A stretch of DNA of 64,000 nucleotides, taken from Adiantum capillus-veneris (lineage: Eukaryota > Streptophyta > Polypodiopsida > Polypodiales > Pteridaceae). This document shows, piece by piece, positions 10,398-20,853 of this stretch. Numbering within the stretch: position 1 is the first letter of the stretch; each line of letters starts with the position of its first letter. The notes beneath the pieces were generated by a model that worked only from the letters and a program-made list of their open reading frames with translations, had not been told where the DNA came from and did no database searches. Position numbers and translations under genes: made by a program. The DNA lies in NCBI GenBank assembly GCA_014529385.2, contig CM043970.1:59883523-59947522 (forward strand), in the 5' to 3' direction.

Positions 10398-13300
10398 CAC
10401 ACACTGAGGTGGTGCATGAATGCTGTCTCACAGCTTCCATGTGGCAACAAACCTTTGGACCACATGAGTTAGTACGTATGCATGGATATCTGCAAGGGCA
10501 CAAGGTGCGCATCTTGGTAGATGACGGTGCTACTCACAATTTCATCAATTATGGATTGGTGAAAAAGCTCAAACTGCCTCAAACTCCGAGTACCCACTGC
10601 CAAAAGGTAGCAATGATGAATGAACATGATACTAAAATATGGGATACTCAATGCCGAGCTGTTCCATTGGAAGTACAAGGGTACTCTACTTGTTTGGATT
10701 TTCAGGTTATGAACATGGAAAGGGCTGATGTGGTTCTTGGTAGGGAGTGGTTTCATAGCCTAGGACCATCACTGAAGCGTAGCTATGAGCACAACAACTT
10801 GATGTTTGAATCCCATGGCACACATGTGTTGTTGTTAGGAGAAAAAGATATACCTTCATCACCACTGATTTGTACCGCTGAGCTTATGCAGCTCGTTTCT
10901 GATAATGAAATGGATTAGGTTTTCTTGTGTTACACACTGTCTCATTTTCTTTCTAACATTGAGTCTGTTGAACATTCCTCAATGCCGCATGCTTCTCTCT
11001 CCTCTATTCCACCAATTGCTAATTCTAAACAAGCAAACGTTGCTAGTCAATTACAAAAATTATTAAAGGAATTTCAAGATGTATTTCCTAATGATTTTCC
11101 ATCAGGATTACTGCCAACACGATCAATATAACATAGCATTGACGTGGCTGCAGGCTGTAAAACTGTTAGTAAACCACCTTACCGTATGAGTTACTCAGAG
11201 GTTGCTGAGGTGGAACGTCAGCTTGCTGGCTACCTTAGCAGAGGGTTTATACAACCCAGTTCTTCACCATGGGCTTCACCTATCCTTTTAGTGAAGAAAA
11301 AGGAAAACAGTTTGCGCATGTGCGTAGACTACCGGGGCTTAAATGCGGTTACGGTTAAGAACAAATACCCATTGCCAAGAGTAGATGAGTTATTTGATAA
11401 GCTAACTCATGCTCGCATTTTTACGAAAATTGACTTTACGGTCAGGATATCACCAAGTCCGTAATCGGCTTGCTGATATACCTAAGACTGCATTCCGGAC
11501 ACGGTTTGGACACTACGAGTTTTTGGTGATGCCCTTTGGGTTAACCAATGCCCTTTGGTGATGCCCTTTGGGTTAACCAATGCGCCCGCAACATTCATGA
11601 CACTTATGGATAGTGTCTTGAAACCATATTTTGGCAAATTTGTCATTGTTTTCCTCGATGACATCCTAGTCTATAGTGCTTCTGAAGCCTAGAACACTTA
11701 CAATATCTCAGACAGGTGTTTGAGTTGTTACGTACAAACAAGTTATATGTCAAGGAATCTAAATGTGATTTTCTAAAAGATGAAATTCATTATTTAGGGC
11801 ACGTTATTTCAGCTCACGGCCTATACATGGATCAATCCAAAGTGGATACCATCAGGAAATGGCCTCCTCCTAAAAATCTCAAAGAATTACATATATTTTT
11901 AGGATTGGCAGGTTTTTACCAAAGGTTCCTTAAAAACTATGCTCAAATTGCTGTTCCTATGACGGATCAACTAAAAGGCAAAGGAAAAGCTTTTCAGTGG
12001 GGATCCGCTTAACAGCACAGTTTTGATAAGCTCAAGGATGCATTAGCAATAGATCCTATACTGGCTATTGTAGATCCTTTGAAACCATTCATTTTGGAAA
12101 CGGATGCCAGTGATCGTGCTATTGGAGTAGTCTTGTTACAAGATGGACGGCTGATTGCATTTGAAAGTAAGAAGCTTGATGCAGCTCAGCAAAACTATTA
12201 TGCTTACGAACGTGAACTCTATGCAATAGTGTCTGCCTTAAAAACAAGGACGGCATTATCTGTATGGTTCTCAGTTCGAGATTGTGTTTGACCATGAAAG
12301 CATCAAATGGTTTACACAACAAACAGATTTAAAGGGTCGAAAAGCCAGGTGGACCGAGATCCTTCAGGAATATGACACCAAGCTAAGGTATTGCAAAGGC
12401 CGATACAATGTAGTGGCAGACGCTCTAAGTCGAATGCCAGATATCAATTCTCTCTTGTTCATGGAACTTTGAAAGTGAATTTTTAGATTCTCTCAAGGGA
12501 AAATATGAGCATGATGAAGCATATTCCAAAGTGTGGAGCCATGTTCAAAAGAGGGATCCTTCTCACTCCAATGACGGTAGTGTACAATTAACCTCCACAC
12601 CTAGTTCTCCTTTATCAAGTGATGAACTACAGTGATGGAAGCATTTTACCATCAACAATGGGTACCTACTTCACAAAGGGAGAGTTTGTGTACCGATAGA
12701 CACAAACATTTGGCACCAAATTCTTTATGAATTGTCATGATAGTCCAAGTGCAGGGCACCCGGGGATTAGAAAAACTTATGCTCTTGTACGACGACAATT
12801 TTACTGGCCAGGTCTACATGGATTTGTTCAAGCTTATGTCTTGCACTGCCAAAAATGTCAAGTTAACAAGGCAGAGCGCCTGAAAGCAGGAGGACTCTTA
12901 CATCCTTTGGAGATTCCCAATGGAAAATGGGAAAGTATCTTTATGGATTTTATTGTAGGTTTACCAACCACTATATGAGGTCATGACTCAGTATGGGTGG
13001 TCGTAGGCAGGTTGACTAAATTATGTAAGTTTATTCCGACCAAATCAATGGTTAAGACGCCAAAACTAGCCAAGTTATTTGTGGACAATCTATACAAATT
13101 GTATGGTTTTCCAAGTAACATTGTTAGTGACCGTGATCCCAAGTTTAACAGTCACTTTTGAAGAGCTGTATTTAAACGATTGGGTACACAACTAAACCTG
13201 AGTACAACTGATCATCCAAAAATGGATGGTCAAACGGAATGGGTTAACCAGGTGCTAGAGGATATGCTAAGAGCATACATTAGCAAAAAACAATCAGACT

Positions 13301-14001
13301 GGGAAGAATACTTACCTATTCTTGAGTTTGTCTACAACAGTGCTAAGCATGTCACAACAGGTTTCAGTCCTTGCATGCTCATGTACGGGTTTCAACCTAG
13401 GTCACTAGTTACGGTGGGGTTGGCAATCGAAAAACTCCAATAGGTTAAGCATGTTCTCCAAGACCACATGGATATGCTGAAACTTGCTCGTTAGAATGTA
13501 CTGCAAGCACAGGATCGGTATAAGAAATACGCTGATGAGAAAGGTCCGCAAGTTACCTTCGAAGAAGGGGAGGAAGTATTTTTACATGTGCCAGAACATT
13601 GAGAAAGTCTGGAAACTGGACCGACACCTAAATTATCTCCTTGATATTGTGGGCCTTTCAAAATACTCAAGCGAGTAGGTGATCGTGCCTACAAACTATT
13701 ACTACCTTCACATTCTTGCATTGATCCGGTGTTTCATGTGAGCCGTCTATGTAAGCGGTTACATGGGGATGACAATGTCATTGACCAACAGGTTTTGGTT
13801 GATTACATTGAACCTCCTACCTTACTGCATGAACCTGAACGTGTTCTTGATTATCATGAGTTGCGTACACATCATCACGTACATCAACAAGCCTTAATCA
13901 AGTGGAAAGACCAACTTGAAGAAGGTGCCACTTAGGAAAACATTAGTGTTCTTAAGAAGAAGTTTCCCACTTTTGTTTTCGAGGAAGAAAACTCTTCTTA
14001 A
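10398..14001 (+). pseudogene. pol: gypsy pol (PR-RT-RNase H-INT-chromodomain), multiply disabled
   Basis: Domain order can be followed across broken frames. Protease: ILVDDGATHNFI near 10520. [19 protein letters not shown], then [25 protein letters not shown] and the catalytic FLDDIL near 11650. RNase H: LETDASDRAIG, YERELYAIV, VVADALSR. Integrase: HHCC (AGHPGIRK...CQKCQ), the core Asp (MDFIVGLP), SDRDPKF, and Glu in DGQTEWVNQ. C-terminal chromodomain: EPERVLDY...ALIKWKDQLEEGAT. Lesions include stops at 10916, 12010 and 13933, a one-base insertion near 11437, and a 32-bp tandem duplication at 11527-11590. Several stops sit where the family has Trp or Arg (TGG to TGA/TAG, CGA to TGA), as expected from cytosine deamination. 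Confidence 0.9.
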
Positions 14002-14012
14002 GGGGGGAGTAA
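14000..14012 (+). other. Polypurine tract of nested gypsy
   Basis: AAGGGGGGAGTAA directly precedes the 3' LTR and overlaps the pol stop codon by two bases. It is the expected plus-strand primer site for reverse transcription. Confidence 0.85.
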
Positions 14013-14165
14013 TGTCAGGACACCGGCAAGGCCGGACTAGACAAGGTAGGGCCGGGCTAGGGAGTGTGGAACGGGGAGTCTAACTAGGGCAAAGGGCCAT
14101 GGGCATGCTTATATAAAGGGTGGTTGGGTGGTGGACTCTCAGGCTCTAGTCACCCCTGTCTTACA
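14013..14165 (+). repeat. 3' LTR of nested gypsy
   Basis: Same 153-bp length as the 5' LTR, with seven base differences. The TATA region is preserved (TATATAAAGG). Confidence 0.95.
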
Positions 14166-14209
14166 CTAACGTTATACCATTGGTGATTAGGGGACACACT
14201 TCTCATTTA
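14166..14209 (+). repeat. Right LTR of the non-coding retroelement, second part
   Basis: CTAAC is the target duplication; the rest (TACCATTGGTGATTAGG and onward) aligns with the end of the left LTR at about 5260-5296. This completes the LTR interrupted by the gypsy. Confidence 0.85.
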
Positions 14210-14990
14210 AGATTTTCTATAATATATCAAAGCTTTAGAAGTTAATCCCAAAAACCCCAAAGAAAAAACCTCTTTATCATCAACAATTGACAAGATCTTT
14301 TTGTTCTAAGCACCATCAGATTCTCCCCCTTATAATGGTCAGTCAAAAAAATCCTATATATCTTTGTACTCTATAAACTTCTTTGTCATAAATTAACATA
14401 GAATCAACATGATCCTACCATCCAAGTGTTTTCTTGATACAGTTACCCACTTGACATAACCATTGATGAGCAAATTTTTCTCTTCTATGCAGTCTTCATA
14501 GTATATGACCAAAAAGAACTTTCACTTGAGCATCTTCATTGGAACTCACTTAGAAGTTATTTTCCACATGTAAATCATAAGTTAATGCATCAACAATATT
14601 AATATTAACATGCACATCTTCAAAACCTTCTTCATGCCACCATTTCTAGATTTGGTTTTAAGAGGTAGACCAATTTCCCTTACATGAATCATCCTATCCT
14701 TCTCGAATTTCACTTTTTTTGCTTATAGGATCATCAAAGTCATTGCAATCCTTTTATATATGATCGAGACTATTACACCACATGCAATAGAAAGTATCAT
14801 TTTCTTAGCATGTAGGGTGTTAACCTGGCCCATTTGCAAATAACTTATCATAAAAGACTTAAAATTTAAATTCAATTCCTGAATGCCCATCACATGCTTG
14901 TCCAAGATTGGCTCGTTTGCCTTCATCCCTTTGTGTTTAGGTCACAGAATTACCTCCTCATTAATAGTTTCAACACATGTACTTACAACA
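14210..14990 (-). pseudogene. AT-rich spacer with a gag zinc-knuckle relic
   Basis: Mostly AT-rich sequence without genes. On the minus strand around 14720-14800 a CCHC-like knuckle can be read: CMWCNSLDHIYK, then, after a one-base shift, DCNDF. That spacing is typical of a retrotransposon nucleocapsid. Nothing else of the gag is legible. It may belong to the same broad family as the gag relics near 20.0 kb and 32.2 kb, but that is inference. Confidence 0.35.
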
Positions 14991-15043
14991 GGGTGATAGC
15001 ATGTTTAGGTGGTACCAAAAAGGAGTGTCTTGGACACTCCTTT
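14991..15043 (+). repeat. Putative transposon terminus with perfect hairpin (copy 1)
   Basis: Starts GGGTGATAGCATGTTTAGG and closely matches a second site at 20557. It is followed at once by an 11-bp perfect inverted repeat with a 3-base loop (AAAGGAGTGTC, TTG, GACACTCCTTT). Both occurrences lie upstream of coding relics in the transposase zone, so I read the shared start as the end of a DNA transposon. No matching opposite terminus was found. Confidence 0.45.
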
Positions 15044-15267
15044 GCGAGGAGATGAAATGGGTGGTGGGTTATTCATTTTCATTTCATATAAAGGAAAGAT
15101 AAAATCTTTTTGGGTGAGAGGTTGGAATTTAGGCTGGCTGAAAATTCCATTTCACTGTGATACTAAAGCTTAAAGTAGCAAACTGCTTGCGCATTTAAAT
15201 TCCCTCTCACTGCCACTCCTCTAGGCTCGCTGCAACACTGTCTCAATGGGTCCCTCCGCCTCTTGTG

Positions 15268-15269
<2 letters not shown>

Positions 15270-15307
<38 letters not shown>

Positions 15308-15351
15308 TTGCTATCGGGCTTGTGCAGTGTCTGTAGACTTGCGGGCTTAAT

Positions 15352-15412
<61 letters not shown>

Positions 15413-15460
15413 CGCACACATGCACACACGCACACACGCACGCACACACACACACACACA
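15270..15460. repeat. Compound CT and CA microsatellites
   Basis: Two long CT dinucleotide runs separated by about 50 bases of unique sequence, the second passing directly into a CA/CG-containing dinucleotide tract. ORFs made of Leu-Ser or Arg-Glu repeats here are artefacts of the repeat. Confidence 0.95.
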
Positions 15461-15707
15461 ATCCTCCATAGCCGCTGCAGGTTCTTGCGGGTGCAACACA
15501 AAGCCATATCAACCAGCTCCTCATTGCTAGCCATATTCAGCTTCAACAAAACCTCTCTCTCTCTCTCTCTATGAGTACTATAGTCAATATTATGTGACTG
15601 TCTTCATTATTATGTCAATAGCATCCTTGCACGTTCCACATGGAATCACATAATACTCATATTGGCAGTACAAACCCCCTTTACCTTCCTCCATTATGTG
15701 CTACACA

Positions 15708-16388
15708 GCATATCCCAAGGGATCTTTGCCGAGTCTATGGAACTACTGGGTTGCAAAGAAGAGGGAACAAAGAAACATGCAAAAAAGGATAGCACGAGCA
15801 TGAGAGAATGGTGACATTGATGAGCCGGAGGCAAAGAAAATCTGTAGGGCAATTGCTAAGTGTTGGTGTAATCAAACAAACGAGCTTTCCGAGGGTCTTC
15901 AATGGAGCATTCTACAACAACTTCTCAGTCATCCAACGTTCTCAGTGTTGCAACCCACATCGGAGATAGTTGGGAGGTTGATTTTCTCTAACATTTTTCA
16001 TACATTGTCTGAGCTGAAGACTCCTCGTTCAAACAATGAGCTATTTTTGAAACGGGCTACTGTCATGTTATGCCTCAATGGAGTCAATGGGGTTGACAAT
16101 GTAATGAGCAATGATGATGTTGTGAAGGCATTAGGACTTCATCGAAGAAATGTCGTGGGAGCCAATTTCCGTCTGCAAACTGATATGGAGGAGGGGTCAC
16201 TTCCCTTGGACACGTGTCAACATCAATAGCATAGGACCAATACCTTAACAATCAAAATCAGAGAAATCGTGTTTCAATTCTGGTCAATGGAAACCCGCAT
16301 CTCCCTAAACAAGAAATATGTCGTTCGAAAGAGAATCTACAAGAGGGCACATGTGGTGCATCCGGTGCATCTCCTCGATTTACCTCAG
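15708..16388 (+). pseudogene. N-terminal part of a DNA-transposon transposase (copy 1)
   Basis: One frame stays readable for about 225 codons with only two stops (TGA 15801, TAG 16227). It reads YPKGSLPSLWNYWVAKKREQ, then KALGLHRRNVVGA, then IVFQFWSMETRISLNKKYV and ending HPVHLLDLPQ. A pattern like 'W..ETR.S.NKK.V...R......HP.HLL' upstream of a Cys-rich 'RNTCCCEYHV' block is what I recall from uncharacterised transposase-like proteins of mosses, ferns and other eukaryotes. The related block lies at 17569. The segment ends CAG|GTATAT, which resembles a splice donor, so the gap to the next block may be an intron filled by repeats. The superfamily name is unknown to me. Confidence 0.5.
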
Positions 16389-16389
16389 G

Positions 16390-17345
16390 TATATCAGTCA
16401 GAACATCTTCAAAGTGTGTCACAATGCTTTACTTAGTAGTTTTGGGTGCTTGCAAAAGCTTTGCAATGCTTTATAAGTGTCTCAAAGTGCATCACTTAGA
16501 GCCTGCAAGGGCTTGAAAGCGCCAAAAAAGTGAATCTTTGTGTGCATGAAAGCACCAAAAAGTGCTTCAAAGTATTTCAGAGTGCTTCCAAAGTGCACTA
16601 AAGTGCTTCATGGTGCTTGAAAGTGCCACAAAGTACTTTAGAGTGCTTCAGAGTGCCTTTAAACTCTAAAGTGCTTTGGAGTGATGCAGAGTGCCATAAT
16701 GTGCCTCAAAATTCTCTTAAATAGCACTGAAGTGATTTCAAAGAGCCTTTAAAGTGCACTTCAGAGTGCTTTCAACTTCCCAAAAGTGCTTTAAAGTGTT
16801 GCAAGGTGCTTCAAAGTACTTCAAAGCGCTTCAAAATACTTTAGAGTGCTTAAAAGCATCAAAAAGTGCTTTTTAGTGCTTCAAAGTGCCACACAGTTCT
16901 ATTTAGCGCACCAAAGTGCCCTAAAGTGCTTCATAGTGCTTGAAACTGCCATAAAGTGCTTCATAGTGCTTGAAAGTGCCACAGAGTGCTTTGACGTGCC
17001 ACAAAATGCTTGAAAGTGCCACCAAGTAGTTTAGAGTGCTTCCAAAGTGCATCAAATTAATTCAAAGTGCACCAAAGTGCTTTAGAGTGCTATCAAGTGC
17101 CACAAAGTGCCTCAGAGTGCACTGAAGTGCCTCAGAGTGCTTTCAAGTGTCCCAAAGTGCTTTACAGTGCTGCATAGTGCTTCAAAGGGCACCAAAGTGC
17201 ATGGTAGGTTGCTTGAAAGTGCCATGTGGTGCTTGAAAGTGCCACAAAGTGCTTCATAGTACTTTCAAGTGCCCCAAAGTGCTGCAAAGAGCTTAAAAGT
17301 GTTTAAAAGTGTCCCAAAGTGCTTCAGTTCTCCAAGTGCATTGAA
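16390..17345. repeat. Array of degenerate AGTGCTT-containing short repeats
   Basis: About 950 bases built from variants of 'AAAGTGCTTCA' and 'AAAGTGCCAC', with dozens of AGTGC cores spaced roughly 10-20 bases apart. Unit length and spacing are irregular and there are no unique spacers, so this is a degenerate minisatellite, not CRISPR. It sits between two blocks of the same transposase relic. A similar array recurs at 23.9-24.7 kb. Confidence 0.85.
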
Positions 17346-17568
17346 GTGCTTCTTTAGTGGACACCAACTCCCACTGATCAACCAACCCACCAACTCCCAC
17401 TGTTCAACCAACCCCACCTCACTTTGGTTGAAAAGGTGGAGAAATGACATACCTACTTTTTTTGTGGACAAAAGTTGAAGTCATACCTACTTTTGTGAAA
17501 ATACACCCCGATCTGGTAGTATGTAAGTGTTGCAACTAGATTTAAGTACTTTATAGTATTTTTAAATG

Positions 17569-17785
17569 TCTTTTGTGTGGCAAAGGGATTTGTACATGCG
17601 GTTCCAGGAGGCTCATCCTAACATTAAGATGTCCCTTAGATGCTTTGAGGGTCTGAAGCCATACTTCATACGCAAGCTGAAGGACCGCAACACCTGCTGT
17701 TGTGAATACCATGTTCAACTTGTTTACTTGAAGGAAGGCTAAAATCAGATGCGTCATGGAAGATACGGGCTACATGGAACGTCAT
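17569..17785 (+). pseudogene. Central transposase block with Cys-rich motif (copy 1)
   Basis: Reads WQRDLYMRFQEAHPNIKMS, then RCFEGLKPYFIRKLK, then DRNTCCCEYHVQLVYLKEG, with a stop (TAA 17740) before NQMR. This matches the block I expect to follow the N-terminal segment ending at 16388, in a different frame and after about 1.2 kb of repeats. The Cys-Cys-Cys-x-Tyr-His cluster is likely part of a metal-binding site. The reverse-strand ORF over the same bases is a shadow. Confidence 0.5.
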
Positions 17786-17930
17786 AGTGGCTGTGTGGCA
17801 TTTTTAATAAGCATAGTGCAACACAAACTTACTTGTAAGTTCACCGATGGGTTTGGCAAGGGGGAGGGGGGGGGGTCAATAAAATTTGTGATACAAAGTC
17901 GACAATCCTCGACCAAAATGTAATTGCATA

Positions 17931-18031
17931 TGATTCATGTAGATCTTTGAATTTTTTTGGTATTTGTATCTAAAATTCAAATGATTCAGGTAAATCTTTG
18001 AATTTTTTTGGTATTTGTATCTAAAATTTTA
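17931..18031. repeat. 51-bp tandem duplication
   Basis: Two head-to-tail copies, 51 bases apart, of an AT-rich unit beginning TGATTCA and containing AATCTTTGAATTTTTTTGG or a near match. It is short and local. Confidence 0.85.
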
Positions 18032-20036
18032 TAGCCAATAATTGGTGGGTAGATCATCTTTGTTGAGATCCTTTGGAAGCACCCGTCAAAGCTCAACCCA
18101 TACTCCTCATCCAAGTCCTCTATTGTGTACTTTATAGAATTTAATTTCACAACATTCATACCATAATCAACCCAGGAACGTGCCCCCCACAGCACATAAT
18201 TTGGTATTTTGACATGCACAAAGTTGCAACGCATTTAAACATGCATGCTTACCTATTACTATAGAGAATTTATTGTTTGCGAGCTTTTATTTTCGTGCTT
18301 TTGAGTTTTTCTACTACTTTTTGTGATTTTAGGCTTCCACTTTGGGAGGAGCAAATGAAGTTTAACACAAGATATTATCACAGTACATTTCAAACGTTTC
18401 TTTCAGTAAAATAAGCATGAAAACGCTATTTTCCATAAACATAGGATTACTTTTGTTAAGATTGGGAAAAAAAATATTGGTTATAGATAAGAACCAATAT
18501 TGGTTGTAGATAGCCATAAAAAAGTGTATTCAAATGGCATGGAGGGGGGGGGGGGGGGGGGGGGGCGGGTTTAACCTCCCATTGTCCCCCAAAGCTGAGT
18601 CAAAAAAATTAAGAAAATACCCAATTTTTTAAGGGAAAAAAAATATGATATACCAAGTTATACTTAATGTACATTGACACACTCAAACTTTGGATGCCCA
18701 ACATGAGGCATAGGCACACATGCAATAGTAGAGAGGCACTCCTAGATCATCAATCTCCATGCAAAATCACTCCCATCCCTCCTTGATGATCACCATCCCA
18801 AACCACTGCATCATGTCTAAAACATAATCATGTTGCTTAGTGCATATAGCTAGGAGCCATCTATCGAAAATAGAGCACGTTAAAAATACAAAACAAACAA
18901 GGGTTTTGATAGTTACATGTAAATGTCTAAGAAATTATTTATAAAAATCTAATGAGCGCTTTGCACCTCCGCTCATTGGAACACCCTGCACCTCCACAAG
19001 GTTAACTAAGCAATCAAGCACATTAGGACCTGCACACGTCATCCTCTTGAGGTCAGGCATACATGCGCGTAGGTGGCATTGCGATGGCGCAATTGGTGTC
19101 GATACCATTTGGTGGCAGAGTTGTTGTTGGTGGAGGTTGTTGGCAACCGTTGGGGCTTCAAACTTGGGGAGCCACCTCCCCATGAGAGATTTTCCCATGG
19201 TAAATAGGCAATGGTCATGATGCCATGACTGTTCCTTAAGGAAAAATAAGGGGAGCCCATATGTTGTTGAGGAGGTAAAAAGACACTTAAAACAAAATAA
19301 AGGAGCAAATTTTTGCAATTTTTTGGAAAAAAAAGGCAGAAAGACCATGGGAAAAACAGGAGGTCAGTTTTTTAGAATTCTTGGCAATTGTTTGAGGAAG
19401 AAGAGGTGAAGAAACAGAAGGCTTTCTAAAGCAAATAAATGAGAACTCTCTCTCTCTCTCTCCATTGCAATAGTTCTTGCTATCATCTGATAGCATATCA
19501 CCATCTTTGGCTCCAATAGAAGCTTGTAGAGATTTCCTTTGACGATTAGAGGTTTTGGATGAGATTTGAGCTACACAAATAGATTATTCTTGGTAGATGT
19601 TTTTTTTTTAAGAGGTCAAGGTGTATGCTCAACATATTTCATGCATATGGTTGTTTAGCTCTAACTGTGACTATCAAATTCTTGAGTTCTAACTTAACCA
19701 ACCTCTATCAAATCTTAATTATTCTCTATCCCTCTCTTATCTTCTCTATATCTTTGTGACTATGTGCAATTAGTATTTGAATTACTCAAAATCATTGTCT
19801 TATCCTTATAAATGATCTAGCTACACTCCTCTCATAGCCAGAGCCTTGACACCTACCTGATGTCCCCACGACATTCCTAACATCGCCCCACATGAAATCA
19901 ACTAGGGTGAGAAGGGGATGCCGTGTCAACCAAGAAAAAGGACAATTGTTTACATTAGATTATGAAAAAAATTGCGTCAAGTTTGCACCAACAATATCTG
20001 CACAATCAATGGATGGTGACTCAAAAGACTTAGAAG
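18032..20036. other. No recognisable gene; 22-base poly-G tract
   Basis: AT-rich sequence with scattered ORFs under 140 codons. The longest are on the minus strand (18935-19348; 17986-18234, the latter starting MRCNFVHVKIP). Neither shows a domain I know. An uninterrupted run of 22 G at 18544-18565 is the most striking local feature; its exact length may be unreliable. A short CT run lies at about 19446. Confidence 0.6.
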
Positions 20037-20545
20037 CTAAAACGAGACAAGTGGTAAATGATAAATAAGTTTGAAGGACAAGATGTTTCCAAATTTTTAA
20101 AACTTTACGAATTTTCTATGGAAGATAAAGGAGCAGAGAAACATGCAATGGTGGAAAATTTTCCTTTTGATCGTGGTTCTTGAACATTGAGGGCATGTAG
20201 AAAACATTCTAACCGGGTTAAGGAAGCTTTGAAAGAGGAATGCTCTATTGAATAAAAGGAGAGAGTGATAAAATAGAGTTTTATGAAGTGGATTCAAGGG
20301 CAAAATAAAGGTTTGTTTGCACCATAATTGTTAAGGAAAGATGCTTGGCCATTGGTGTTCAATTGAACAAAGATCATTGAATATGGACAAAGTGGAGTTA
20401 TTTTTGCAGGCTATAGATTCAAAACTTTAGAAGAATTTGTTGGATATTCAAGAAGATCCCACAAGTGAATTGTGATTCAAATTAAACAGAAAGGAGATTA
20501 CAGAGGCGGTCAACATGATTGTAAAGAGGAAGAAACAAGTGGATA
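20037..20545 (+). pseudogene. Retrotransposon gag relic
   Basis: Scattered frames read as a gag-like protein: NKFEGQDVSKFLKLYEFSMED with KHAMVENFPF, later MDKVELFLQAIDSKL and VNMIVKRKKQVDKL. The 'KFEG.DV.KFL..Y' start and the 'DAVNMIVKR' end resemble gag N-termini of a plant retroelement family. Stops and frameshifts are numerous. The segment abuts the putative transposon terminus at 20557, which probably marks where a DNA element inserted next to or into it. Confidence 0.4.
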
Positions 20546-20556
20546 AACTGAGTGTT

Positions 20557-20610
20557 GGGTGAAGCATGTTTAAGTGGTACCACTTTTTGCGCCTTTTGGT
20601 GGTACCACCA
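20557..20610 (+). repeat. Putative transposon terminus (copy 2)
   Basis: GGGTGAAGCATGTTTAAGTG matches the start at 14991 with one indel and one substitution over about 26 bases, including GGTACCA. Here the adjacent sequence carries two copies of the palindrome GTGGTACCAC about 20 bases apart, in place of the 11-bp hairpin of copy 1. Confidence 0.45.
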
Positions 20611-20853
20611 ATAGCACTTAGGTGGAGGAAAATTCAACGTTTTTCAAATTTATGAAAAGAGGGAGAGGGAAATTCTAAATTTGCATGCAGTATAATGTAT
20701 GTACCTATAATCTAGATGCATGCAAGCCATTATGGGGTGGAGTGGGTCCCCTTTTTTTGAACTTACAGTCATCAAGGCCTAGAAACTCCTTGTCCCCTTT
20801 CTCCTTTCCTCTCATGCAACTAGCTTGTCACTCGGAATCCCGCATGTACCTGT

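Larger units (their letters stand above)
8256..14165 (+). mobile_element. Chromodomain Ty3/gypsy element, near full length, nested
   Basis: A 5,910-bp element with two 153-bp LTRs (TGTCAGGACAC...GTCTTACA), a PBS one base after the left LTR, gag, a pol of PR-RT-RH-INT-chromodomain order, and a polypurine tract abutting the right LTR. The LTRs differ at 7 of 153 positions by my count, most differences being C/T or G/A. TTAAC before and CTAAC after the element give a 5-bp target duplication with one mismatch. The short LTRs and chromodomain would suit a Reina-like chromovirus, but the clade is inferred. Multiple stops and frameshifts make it non-autonomous today. Confidence 0.92.
4956..14209 (+). 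mobile_element. Non-coding LTR retroelement, split by a nested gypsy
   Basis: Two direct repeats of about 340 bp bracket roughly 2.6 kb of internal sequence with no gag or pol. The right copy is interrupted by a complete gypsy element and resumes after it. The left copy is followed by a tRNA-Met PBS. Without coding capacity this is either a LARD-like non-autonomous element or a fully decayed one. Internal tiny ORFs (for example around 6340-6550) look random. By eye the two LTRs differ at roughly one base in ten, much more than those of the nested gypsy, consistent with the gypsy arriving later. A 5-bp AGATT occurs at 4951-4955 and 14210-14214, a possible target duplication if the LTR ends TA rather than CA. 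Confidence 0.8.

Noticed and set aside
4951-14214. AGATT as a firm target duplication of the non-coding element
   Set aside because: It requires a non-canonical TA end for the LTR; kept only as a possibility.
15243-15574. ORFs on both strands rich in Arg-Glu or Ser-Leu
   Set aside because: Produced by CT/AG and CA microsatellites; no stop codons occur in such repeats, so they look open in several frames.
16390-17345. Possible CRISPR array
   Set aside because: Repeat units are short, degenerate and irregularly spaced with no unique spacers, and the context is plant nuclear.
18935-19348. 137-codon minus-strand ORF as a gene
   Set aside because: No domain and no collinear neighbours; overlapping ORFs of similar length in other frames suggest chance.
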